A DNA stretch of 8,995 bases. Origin: Solobacterium sp. UBA1789. GTDB taxonomy: Bacteria; Bacillota_I; Bacilli_A; Erysipelotrichales; Erysipelotrichaceae. Made by a program: the position numbers and the translations under genes. Location of the stretch: positions 1 to 8,995 of the forward strand of contig DCGB01000017.1 in NCBI GenBank assembly GCA_002314515.1, written 5' to 3'. The notes below the pieces were generated by a model. It was not told the origin of the DNA. It did not search any database and was given only the letters and a program-made list of their open reading frames with translations. Of the stretch, positions 1 through 5,452 are shown in pieces (within the stretch, counting starts at the first letter, position 1; each line of letters begins with the position of its first letter).

Positions 1-68
1 ATACGATTAAAAATCGTTGATTTACCAACGTTTGGACGACCTACTATAGCTATTGTTCCATCAATCAT
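1..68 (-). CDS. der: GTPase Der (EngA), N-terminal fragment
   Basis: Only the first 22 or so codons are inside the window; the rest lies beyond the left edge. The visible N-terminus reads MIDGTIAIVGRPNVGKSTIF, which holds the P-loop (GRPNVGKS) of the first G domain. In Der this double-GTPase assists 50S ribosome assembly in the cytoplasm. The ATG at 68-66 follows the cmk stop by one base. An AAGGAAAGG purine run inside the end of cmk serves as ribosome binding site, and upstream in-frame codons offer no better start. The cmk-der order is common in Firmicutes and supports Der over other small GTPases such as Era. Inference: it is the last visible gene of the operon that starts near 2151. Confidence 0.88.
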   Translation of the reverse strand, partial: MIDGTIAIVGRPNVGKSTIFNR

Positions 69-69
69 C

Positions 70-726
70 TTATGACCTTTCCTTAGCTAAAAGAAGAATC
101 TGATTGACGACTTCGTCGATGCTCAAATAGGAACTATCAATCAGTATTGCATCCTCAGCCTGAGTCAAAGGTGAATTATCACGATGCATATCCTGATAAT
201 CTCTGGCAATAATATCTGCCAGAATCTTATCATAATCGGCATCAATACCCTTTTCTTTATTCTGTTTAACACGACGTTGAGCCCGTGTTTCAGCTGATGC
301 GGTTAAATAAATCTTTAATTCGGCATCTTTTAAAACAACAGTACCAATATCACGGCCATCTAAAATATAACCCTTATTAGCCGCAATAGCCTGCTGCATG
401 GCAACCATTTCCTTACGAACACCCGCATGACGGGAAACATCACTGGCAGCCATCGAAATATTGTTTTCTCTTATCTTTTTTGAAACATCTTCACCATCGC
501 AATAAATTGTGCCATCTGTTTCAATCTTTAACTCCATTCGCTTAATCATTGGAACCAGCGAAGCTTCATCATCAACAGAAATACCTTCTTTTAAAGCCTT
601 ATAGGCAACAGCCCGATACATTGAACCAGTATCTAAGTGAACATAAGCTAATTCAGAAGCCAAAAGACCAGAAATGGTGCTTTTACCAGCACCACTTGGA
701 CCATCAATCGCAATATTTATACTCAT
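70..726 (-). CDS. cmk: Cytidylate kinase (CMP/dCMP kinase)
   Basis: This cytoplasmic enzyme phosphorylates CMP and dCMP with ATP, feeding CTP and dCTP pools. The 218-aa length is typical of the bacterial family. Visible motifs are the P-loop GPSGAGKST at residues 9-17, LDTGSMYRA at 31-39 (start of the nucleotide-binding region), DGRDIGTVV around 123-131, and the arginine-rich lid and C-terminal segment RDYQDMHRDNSPL at 175-187. All expected signatures are present, so it should be active. The start ATG (726-724) overlaps the TGA stop of the upstream gene (725-723) in an ATGA junction, with AGAGG about nine bases upstream, so translation is probably coupled. It shares the transcript with the acidic membrane protein upstream and der downstream. 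Confidence 0.97.
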   Translation of the reverse strand: MSINIAIDGPSGAGKSTISGLLASELAYVHLDTGSMYRAVAYKALKEGISVDDEASLVPMIKRMELKIETDGTIYCDGEDVSKKIRENNISMAASDVSRHAGVRKEMVAMQQAIAANKGYILDGRDIGTVVLKDAELKIYLTASAETRAQRRVKQNKEKGIDADYDKILADIIARDYQDMHRDNSPLTQAEDAILIDSSYLSIDEVVNQILLLAKERS

Positions 727-2126
727 CCAATAATACCTCTTGCCACTAGAATGTAATATACAATGACACCAAGGATGGCAAATAAGACGATAATCAAAAT
801 CGCAAGAATGATATTCAAGACCTTATTAGGAGTAGAATCATCAACTTCCTCAACAACCTCGCTCTTTACTGGAGCCTTCTTTTCAACGATAAATGGAATT
901 GTATCATCTAAAACAGCCTCAGCACTACGATTATTCAACTCTTCCTCTAATTCAGAAAGATTCTTAATATCAACAACATCTTCTTCTAATGCCTTAGTCA
1001 AAACTGGATGTTCCTCAATTGGAGCTTCCTCACCGACTTCACTTAAAACCTTATCAATTTCCAGTGAAACAGTATTAGAGAATTCTTTTTCTTCAACTAC
1101 ATCAGCTTCCGGATGTCTAACTTCATCAATCAAAGATGAAGCCAAAGTATCAATTGTATCAAGACCCTTCTGATCATTATATTCATTAACTTCTTTTAAT
1201 GTATCTTCAATAAAACTGTTTTCAACCACAATTGGCTTAACATCTTCAAAGACAGCTTCTACTGTTTCTTCAACTTTTTCTTCAGGTTTAACATCTTCAA
1301 AAACAGACTCAGTTGCTTCTTCGACAACTTCCTCAGGCTTAACATCCTCGAAGACAGCCTTTTCATCAGTTTCCATCATAGATTTAACTTCATCAGCTAA
1401 AGAAGTAAACGGAGATACCTCTTCAGGCTGTGGGTTAGTCTCTTCAAAGACTGGCTTAACCTCTTCTACAGCTTCTTCAACAAGTTCTTCAGCTGGCTGT
1501 ACTTCCTCAAAGACTGGTTTTTCTTCTTCAACAGTTTCCTGAATTTCTTCAGTCTGAACAGTATCTTCTTCAACTACTGCTTCTTCTTCAACCTGAGGTG
1601 CAGTTTCTTCGAAAACAGCTTTTTCTTCTTCAACTGTTTCTTCTTCAACAACTTCCTGAACCTCTTCAATTTCAGGCTGAACTTCTTCGATAAGCGGCTT
1701 TTCTTCTTCAACTTCAACCTGAACTTCTTCAATAACAGGTTTTACTTCTTCGATAACAGCCTTAACTTCTTCAAGCGGTTTTACTTCTTCAGCAACCTTT
1801 TTGAATAAGTCATCAAGTTCATCACTTGTTTGTACTTCTTCTTTAACAGTCTTTAGTTCAGGTTCATCCTGAATAACTGTTTTAACATTATCAAAAATGG
1901 AAGATGTTGTTTTTTCTTCATTTCCACGATTGATAAAGTTTAAAAAACTTTCGTCAGTGGAAGAAGCCTTAGCTTTTTCCTGAACTGTATTGTTAAAAAT
2001 TTCTTCTAACTGCTTTATTTTATCTTCATAACGGGACAGTTCCTCGGTTTTGATCGTCTGTTCACGATCACTGTCCATCTGACCTCGCAATTCGGCATAC
2101 TTTTGTGTACGTGTTAATCTCGCCAT
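723..2126 (-). CDS. Glutamate-rich repeat protein with C-terminal membrane anchor, function unknown
   Basis: I do not recognise a named family. With the start at 2126 the protein has 467 residues. A basic N-terminus (MARLTRTQKYAELRGQM) leads into a short predicted helical segment (about 15-50). Next is a very acidic region (about 70-300) built from EE-V-K/Q-P type units, including 17-residue repeats beginning VFEDVKPEE (about 258-298). A less repetitive acidic part follows, then one hydrophobic helix (about 436-461, VLNIILAILIIVLFAILGVIVY) and a short basic tail. There is no signal peptide, so the acidic body should face the cytoplasm as in a tail-anchored protein. An in-frame ATG at 2141 lies on the ribosome binding site and is rejected: GGAGG at 2135-2139 is eight bases from the ATG at 2126. 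It is first in the operon with cmk and der. A role as a scaffold or a division or ribosome-linked membrane adaptor is only a guess. Confidence 0.85.
   Translation of the reverse strand: MARLTRTQKYAELRGQMDSDREQTIKTEELSRYEDKIKQLEEIFNNTVQEKAKASSTDESFLNFINRGNEEKTTSSIFDNVKTVIQDEPELKTVKEEVQTSDELDDLFKKVAEEVKPLEEVKAVIEEVKPVIEEVQVEVEEEKPLIEEVQPEIEEVQEVVEEETVEEEKAVFEETAPQVEEEAVVEEDTVQTEEIQETVEEEKPVFEEVQPAEELVEEAVEEVKPVFEETNPQPEEVSPFTSLADEVKSMMETDEKAVFEDVKPEEVVEEATESVFEDVKPEEKVEETVEAVFEDVKPIVVENSFIEDTLKEVNEYNDQKGLDTIDTLASSLIDEVRHPEADVVEEKEFSNTVSLEIDKVLSEVGEEAPIEEHPVLTKALEEDVVDIKNLSELEEELNNRSAEAVLDDTIPFIVEKKAPVKSEVVEEVDDSTPNKVLNIILAILIIVLFAILGVIVYYILVARGIIG
1234..1358. repeat. In-frame tandem repeat, 51-bp period, about 2.4 copies
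   Basis: On the plus strand near-identical 20-mers beginning GGCTTAACATC or GGTTTAACATC start at 1234, 1285 and 1336, exactly 51 bp apart. On the coding (minus) strand they encode 17-residue units beginning VFEDVKPEE. The unit is a multiple of three, so copy number can change without a frameshift. A looser array of EEVKP, EEEKPVFEE and EEVQP units lies at about 1413-1796 in the same gene. Confidence 0.85.
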
Positions 2127-2134
2127 ACAAAAAA

Positions 2135-2139
2135 CCTCC
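2135..2139 (-). promoter_or_regulatory. Ribosome binding site fixing the start of the acidic membrane protein
   Basis: GGAGG on the minus strand lies eight bases before the ATG at 2126. The alternative upstream ATG at 2141 overlaps this site, so the five extra residues (MEVFC) are not expected to be translated. Confidence 0.85.
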
Positions 2140-2157
2140 AATCATAGTTGCGACAAT

Positions 2158-2166
2158 ATTATATCA
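2158..2166 (-). promoter_or_regulatory. Extended -10 promoter of the acidic protein-cmk-der operon
   Basis: The minus strand reads TGATATAAT, a perfect TGn plus TATAAT extended -10. The hexamer 17 bp upstream (TAGAGT) is a poor -35, as is usual for extended -10 promoters. Expected transcription start is near 2151, giving a leader of about 25 nt that contains the GGAGG site. It lies after the ribU terminator, so this operon is transcribed independently of ribU. Confidence 0.65.
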
Positions 2167-2195
2167 AAAACTGACAATAAACTCTAGAACTTTAT

Positions 2196-2222
2196 AAAAA
2201 GGCTCCGGTATGAACCGAAGCC
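2196..2222 (-). terminator. Intrinsic terminator of ribU
   Basis: On the minus strand GGCTTCGG and CCGGAGCC pair as an eight-bp stem with one T-G pair, a six-base loop (TTCATA) and a following TTTTT run (2196-2200). It starts two bases after the ribU stop codon. The short T tract makes it moderate in predicted strength. Confidence 0.75.
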
Positions 2223-2224
2223 GT

Positions 2225-2827
2225 CTAATGATTCTTTAATAAAGGCCAGATACGTTTATATAAAAGGAAGGTCAGGACTCCTGTTAATGTTGCCTTTATC
2301 AGATTAAAAGGAATTGTACAGAAACAGACCAGTGTAAATTTATTCTGAATGATTGGGAAGATCTTAGTGCCCATACCTACAATGGCTTCTAATGGAAAAT
2401 TCATAAATTTTACATAAGCCGGGATAATCAGATAATAATTCAAGACAGCTGCTGCTATTGTCATAAAGACAGCGCTTATCAGTAAGGCCTTGATAGCACC
2501 CTTATTACTTGGATCTTTGTGATATAAAAAGGCAGCAGTTACACATAATGCTGAACTGATTAAAAAGTTGGAAAATTCACCAATAAAAGCAGTCTGCGAA
2601 CCACCTTCAATAATTATATTTAGAATTATTTTAACCAGCTGAATCATCAAAGCTGCTAAAGGCCCCATGGCAAAACCGCCAATAAGACCAGCCACATCGG
2701 CAAAATCAATCTTATAAAAACTTGGGGCAATAGCTATTGGAAAATTAAACATCAGCAATACAGCGGAAACAGCTGCCAGTATTGCTACTTTAACAATAAC
2801 TTCTGTCGAAAATACGGACTTTTTCAT
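2225..2827 (-). CDS. ribU: Riboflavin ECF transporter substrate-binding subunit (RibU/FmnP)
   Basis: This is the membrane S component that binds riboflavin and docks to the shared ECF energizing module (EcfA, EcfA' and EcfT), none of which is in the window. The 200-aa protein is almost wholly hydrophobic with about six membrane segments. It matches Bacillus FmnP along its length: LLMFNFPI (24-31), FYKIDFADVAGLIGGFAMGP (37-56), GEFSNFL (83-89), LNYYLIIPAY (129-138) and IPFNLIKATLTGVLTFLLYKR (172-192). The start is taken at 2827 because GGAGG at 2835-2839 is seven bases away; upstream ATGs at 2851 and 2833 lie before or only one base after that site. It has its own promoter and terminator. No FMN riboswitch fits in its leader of roughly 20 nt. 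Confidence 0.93.
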   Translation of the reverse strand: MKKSVFSTEVIVKVAILAAVSAVLLMFNFPIAIAPSFYKIDFADVAGLIGGFAMGPLAALMIQLVKIILNIIIEGGSQTAFIGEFSNFLISSALCVTAAFLYHKDPSNKGAIKALLISAVFMTIAAAVLNYYLIIPAYVKFMNFPLEAIVGMGTKIFPIIQNKFTLVCFCTIPFNLIKATLTGVLTFLLYKRIWPLLKNH

Positions 2828-2834
2828 AAACATG

Positions 2835-2839
2835 CCTCC
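2835..2839 (-). promoter_or_regulatory. Ribosome binding site fixing the ribU start
   Basis: TTGGAGG on the minus strand (core GGAGG) is seven bases before the ATG at 2827. The ATG at 2833 is only one base after the core, and the ATG at 2851 is upstream of it, so both are excluded as starts. Confidence 0.85.
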
Positions 2840-2853
2840 AAAAGAATACATTA

Positions 2854-2882
2854 ATTATAACAAGTTAAAAATATCTCGTAAA
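2854..2882 (-). promoter_or_regulatory. ribU promoter
   Basis: On the minus strand, -35 TTTACG (2877-2882, four of six consensus bases), a 17-bp spacer and -10 TATAAT (2854-2859) preceded by TGT, making it an extended -10. Expected start is near 2847. The promoter occupies the 63-bp gap shared with the divergent sirtuin gene, so polymerases for the two genes must compete for overlapping DNA. Confidence 0.7.
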
Positions 2883-2890
2883 ATAAACAT

Positions 2891-3601
2891 ATGATAAATA
2901 AATTAAAACAGGCGATAAGCCAAAGTAACAGAATTGTTTTCTTTACTGGAGCTGGTATGTCGACAGAAAGCGGCATTCCTGATTTCCGCTCAGCCACTGG
3001 CCTTTACAAAAACTGCTATCATGCCGAAGAAATGTTATCACATCACTTCTTTGTTGGCCGTACCAGAGAATTTTATGAATTCTATCGGGAAAAGATGATT
3101 TATCCTGAGGCCACGGCCAATAGTGGGCATCTATTTATGGCCGAACTGGAAAAAGAAAAAGATGTTGCCATTGTTACTCAGAATATTGATGGACTTCATC
3201 AGCTGGCTGGTTCAAGCAGGGTTTATGAACTCCATGGTTCTATTCATCGCAATTACTGTCAGAAGTGTCACAAGTTCTTTAATTTAAAAAAGATTATTGA
3301 AAGTGATGATATTCCTTATTGCGATTGTGGTGGGCTGATAAAGCCTGATGTGGTCTTATATGAGGAAGGTTTGGATTCAGACACGATTGAAAAGGCTATT
3401 GAAGCCATTGAAAATGCTGACCTCCTGATAATCTGCGGAACCTCTCTCAATGTTTATCCGGCAAATAGTTTTATTCATTTTTTCAAAGGAAAAACCCTGG
3501 CCATCATCAATAAGGATGCAACCAGTCAGGATAAAAAATGCGACATTGTCATTCATGATTCCCTTGGCAAGGTATTTAAACAAATCAAAGGTGAGAATTA
3601 A
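2891..3601 (+). CDS. cobB: Sirtuin-type NAD-dependent protein deacylase
   Basis: Sir2-family enzymes remove acetyl or other acyl groups from lysines using NAD, releasing nicotinamide and O-acyl-ADP-ribose. All core motifs are visible in the 236-aa protein: GAGMSTESGIPDFR (20-33, NAD loop), TQNIDGLHQLAG (96-107), catalytic H115 in YELHGS, zinc cysteines C123, C126, C144 and C146, IKPDVVLYEE (150-159) and GTSLNVYPA (183-191). The last zinc pair is C-x-C rather than C-x2-C. Length is typical for bacterial sirtuins. The ATG at 2891 is the only usable start, since a stop codon is in frame at 2879 and the next Met lies inside the NAD motif, yet no Shine-Dalgarno sequence precedes it. It is divergent from ribU and convergent with hflX. 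The targets cannot be told from the context. The symbol follows the generic bacterial name. Confidence 0.94.
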   Translation: MINKLKQAISQSNRIVFFTGAGMSTESGIPDFRSATGLYKNCYHAEEMLSHHFFVGRTREFYEFYREKMIYPEATANSGHLFMAELEKEKDVAIVTQNIDGLHQLAGSSRVYELHGSIHRNYCQKCHKFFNLKKIIESDDIPYCDCGGLIKPDVVLYEEGLDSDTIEKAIEAIENADLLIICGTSLNVYPANSFIHFFKGKTLAIINKDATSQDKKCDIVIHDSLGKVFKQIKGEN

Positions 3602-3614
3602 CTCACCTTTTTTT
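3587..3614 (+). terminator. Shared terminator holding both stop codons of sirtuin and hflX genes
   Basis: AAAGGTGAG (3587-3595) and CTCACCTTT (3602-3610) form a perfect nine-bp stem with loop AATTAA. A run of seven T (3608-3614) makes it a strong terminator for the plus-strand sirtuin gene. In the minus direction the stem is followed by TTTGATTTG, a weaker tract, so it may also end the hflX transcript. The TAA stops of both genes sit in the six-base loop and the last codons of each gene form the stem. Confidence 0.85.
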
Positions 3615-4821
3615 CTAAATCATTAATTAAACGCTGCTGACCGCTTAAAACATACAAAGCATGGTCTTCCCTGTTTTCAATTAAAACAACGTCCAGATAA
3701 GGCCGATATTCATCTAAAATGCCTAATTTATCATAAGGAACCCTGATCTCCTTCTGATATTCAAAAGGATAGAGCTTAGAAATAATCAGATCCAGCAATT
3801 CATCAACACCTCTATCTTCCTTACAGGAAATACCCAGACCCTGTTCATGATTTTCCGCAATATCCATCTTATTGAATACCGTAATCATCTCAATGCCACC
3901 TGCATCAATAGAATTTAGAGTTTTGATAGTTGTTGCCGTCTGTAAATCATAATAAGGATTAGCCGCATCAACCACCTGCACAAGAAGATCGGCATCCTTA
4001 CAGGCCTGTAAAGTTGACTTAAAAGAATCAACCAGTTCATGAGGCAGATTGGAAACAAAACCAACCGTATCCGTCAAAAGAAAACGTCTCCCCTTATGTT
4101 CGACCTGACGAACTGATGCATCCAAGGTGGCAAAGAGCTGATCCCTGGCCAAAACAGCCTTATCATCTTTTTTATTCTTCTTTAAAATCAGATTCATCAA
4201 TGTTGACTTGCCGGCATTGGTATATCCTACCATGGCAACCTGCTTAAGGCCTGAACGCTTACGCTTCTGAGCCATCTGTCTTTTATTTTTAGCCAGAAGA
4301 TCAAGTTCCCTTTGAATAGATAAAATCTTTTTATCATATTCTCTTTTAACCAGCGATCTTCTTCTTTCACCAGTACCACGGTTGGCAGCACTACCACCAC
4401 GCTGATGTGAATCATCATCATTATCCTTTAAACGGGCAGGAAGATTATATTTTAATCTTGCCATACTGATCTGTAGAATTGCTTCCCTGGACCGCGCTCT
4501 GGATTCAAAAATATCCAGAATCAGATTGGTACGATCCATAACCTGAATTCCAAAATAATCCTCCAGATTTGAAACAATATCAATACGCAAATCATGACAA
4601 AAAACCAGAAGATCAATAGCTGTTTCTTCTAAAACAGCCTTAATCTCTTCCAGCTTGCCATGACGAAAATAATATTCCGGATCCGGTGTATTTGCGCTTT
4701 GAGTAATAGTCTTCATTACTTCAATACCTGCAGCTGAACAAAGACTCACACATTCAGCCAGATATTCATCAAAATTATGATCATCGCGCAAATTTAGTGC
4801 ACAAAGAATAGCCTGCCTCAT
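3598..4821 (-). CDS. hflX: GTPase HflX, ribosome-associated
   Basis: HflX binds the 50S subunit and in several bacteria splits stalled or hibernating ribosomes after stress. The 407-aa protein has the N-terminal HflX domain (about 1-190), with PDPEYYFRHGKLEEI (46-60), VMDRTNLILDIFESRARSRE (94-113) and a coiled helical stretch, then a G domain: G1 GYTNAGKST (199-207), FATLD (230-234), G3 DTVGF (251-255), G4 NKMD (317-320) and SCK (332-334). The C-terminal part (about 350-407) is present. The glycine-rich linker reads RGGSAANRGTGE (141-152) in place of the usual GGGIGTRGPGE form. The ATG (4821-4819) overlaps the upstream TGA in an ATGA junction with no visible Shine-Dalgarno site, so translation probably depends on reinitiation after the flavoprotein gene. 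It is the last gene of the glpK operon. Confidence 0.95.
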   Translation of the reverse strand: MRQAILCALNLRDDHNFDEYLAECVSLCSAAGIEVMKTITQSANTPDPEYYFRHGKLEEIKAVLEETAIDLLVFCHDLRIDIVSNLEDYFGIQVMDRTNLILDIFESRARSREAILQISMARLKYNLPARLKDNDDDSHQRGGSAANRGTGERRRSLVKREYDKKILSIQRELDLLAKNKRQMAQKRKRSGLKQVAMVGYTNAGKSTLMNLILKKNKKDDKAVLARDQLFATLDASVRQVEHKGRRFLLTDTVGFVSNLPHELVDSFKSTLQACKDADLLVQVVDAANPYYDLQTATTIKTLNSIDAGGIEMITVFNKMDIAENHEQGLGISCKEDRGVDELLDLIISKLYPFEYQKEIRVPYDKLGILDEYRPYLDVVLIENREDHALYVLSGQQRLINDLEKKVS

Positions 4822-5441
4822 CTGATAAAATTCATGTAAACGCGGTCTTCAATCTTTGGCTCTTCCAAACCATTGTTTTTAGCCATTTCCCGCATTTTCA
4901 GATAATAGGCCATATTACGACCTAATACCCGCATTGTTCTTAAACCCTCCAGGTCCTGCTTAACCTCATCGGCCTCATTGCCATGGACCTCATTCCAGTA
5001 ATCAGAACCAATTACTGTCATAGAAGTAATCAGAAAGAATTTATTGATGGCATCAAAAGTTGTACTATTACCAGCTCTTCGAGATGACGTAACTGCAGCA
5101 GCAGCCTTATGACGGAACTTAGAACTATTATTGGAATAATATAAGCGATCTAAAAAAGACATTAAGGTGCCATTAGGACCTGCATAGTAAACCGGACTGC
5201 CTACAACAAAACCATCGTATTCATCAAGATGCAATGATAATTCACTGACATCATCATTCATGACACAGGGCTTACCTGTCTTGTGGCAAGTCTCACAATC
5301 AATACAGGAACGGGTATCATTTTTTACATGAAGAAATTCAGTCTCAATACCCTCGCTATTTAACGTATCACTTACTTCTTTCAAAGCTGTATAAGTACTT
5401 CCCTTTACATGAGGGCTACCATTAATCAATAAAACCTTCAT
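4818..5441 (-). CDS. Flavodoxin-fold NAD(P)H-dependent oxidoreductase, iron-sulfur flavoprotein type
   Basis: A 207-aa cytoplasmic protein of the FMN-reductase/iron-sulfur flavoprotein superfamily. The FMN phosphate loop is GSPHVKGSTYTAL (8-20) after a typical first strand MKVLLING. GSPVYYAGPNGTLMSFLDR (81-99) is the second flavin-binding loop. Between them is a compact cysteine motif C46-x2-C49-x2-C52-x6-C59, followed by DD, which fits the CX2CX2CX4-7C pattern described for archaeal and clostridial iron-sulfur flavoproteins and may hold a 4Fe-4S cluster. The electron donor and substrate cannot be told from sequence. The start is set by TAGGAGG five bases before the ATG at 5441, and that site contains the TAG stop of glpK. 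It overlaps hflX by four bases downstream. Why it sits between glpK and hflX is unclear. Confidence 0.85.
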   Translation of the reverse strand: MKVLLINGSPHVKGSTYTALKEVSDTLNSEGIETEFLHVKNDTRSCIDCETCHKTGKPCVMNDDVSELSLHLDEYDGFVVGSPVYYAGPNGTLMSFLDRLYYSNNSSKFRHKAAAAVTSSRRAGNSTTFDAINKFFLITSMTVIGSDYWNEVHGNEADEVKQDLEGLRTMRVLGRNMAYYLKMREMAKNNGLEEPKIEDRVYMNFIR

Positions 5442-5446
5442 TGTTT

Positions 5447-5452
5447 CCTCCT
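5447..5452 (-). promoter_or_regulatory. Ribosome binding site of the flavoprotein gene, overlapping the glpK stop
   Basis: AGGAGG on the minus strand is five bases before the ATG at 5441. The preceding T makes the glpK stop codon TAG (5453-5451) part of the same TAGGAGG string, so ribosomes ending glpK lie on the next initiation site. Confidence 0.85.

Noticed and set aside
763..1173. Open frame on the plus strand rich in Ser and Thr
   Set aside because: It is the antisense image of the Glu-rich gene (GAA/GAG read backwards gives TTC/CTC and shifted TCT codons); it has no ribosome binding site and no recognisable domain.
1234..1365. Regularly spaced repeats suggestive of a CRISPR array
   Set aside because: The 51-bp units are contiguous, in frame, and vary in a coding manner; there are no unique spacers or cas genes.
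2127..2141. Upstream ATG at 2141 as start of the acidic protein
   Set aside because: It overlaps the GGAGG site that serves the ATG at 2126.
3377..3583. Minus-strand open frame inside the sirtuin gene
   Set aside because: It is a shadow of a well-supported sirtuin frame, with no motif of its own.
4227..4421. Second minus-strand frame inside hflX
   Set aside because: The hflX frame across this stretch carries the G1 region and linker; the other frame has no ribosome binding site or homologue I recognise.
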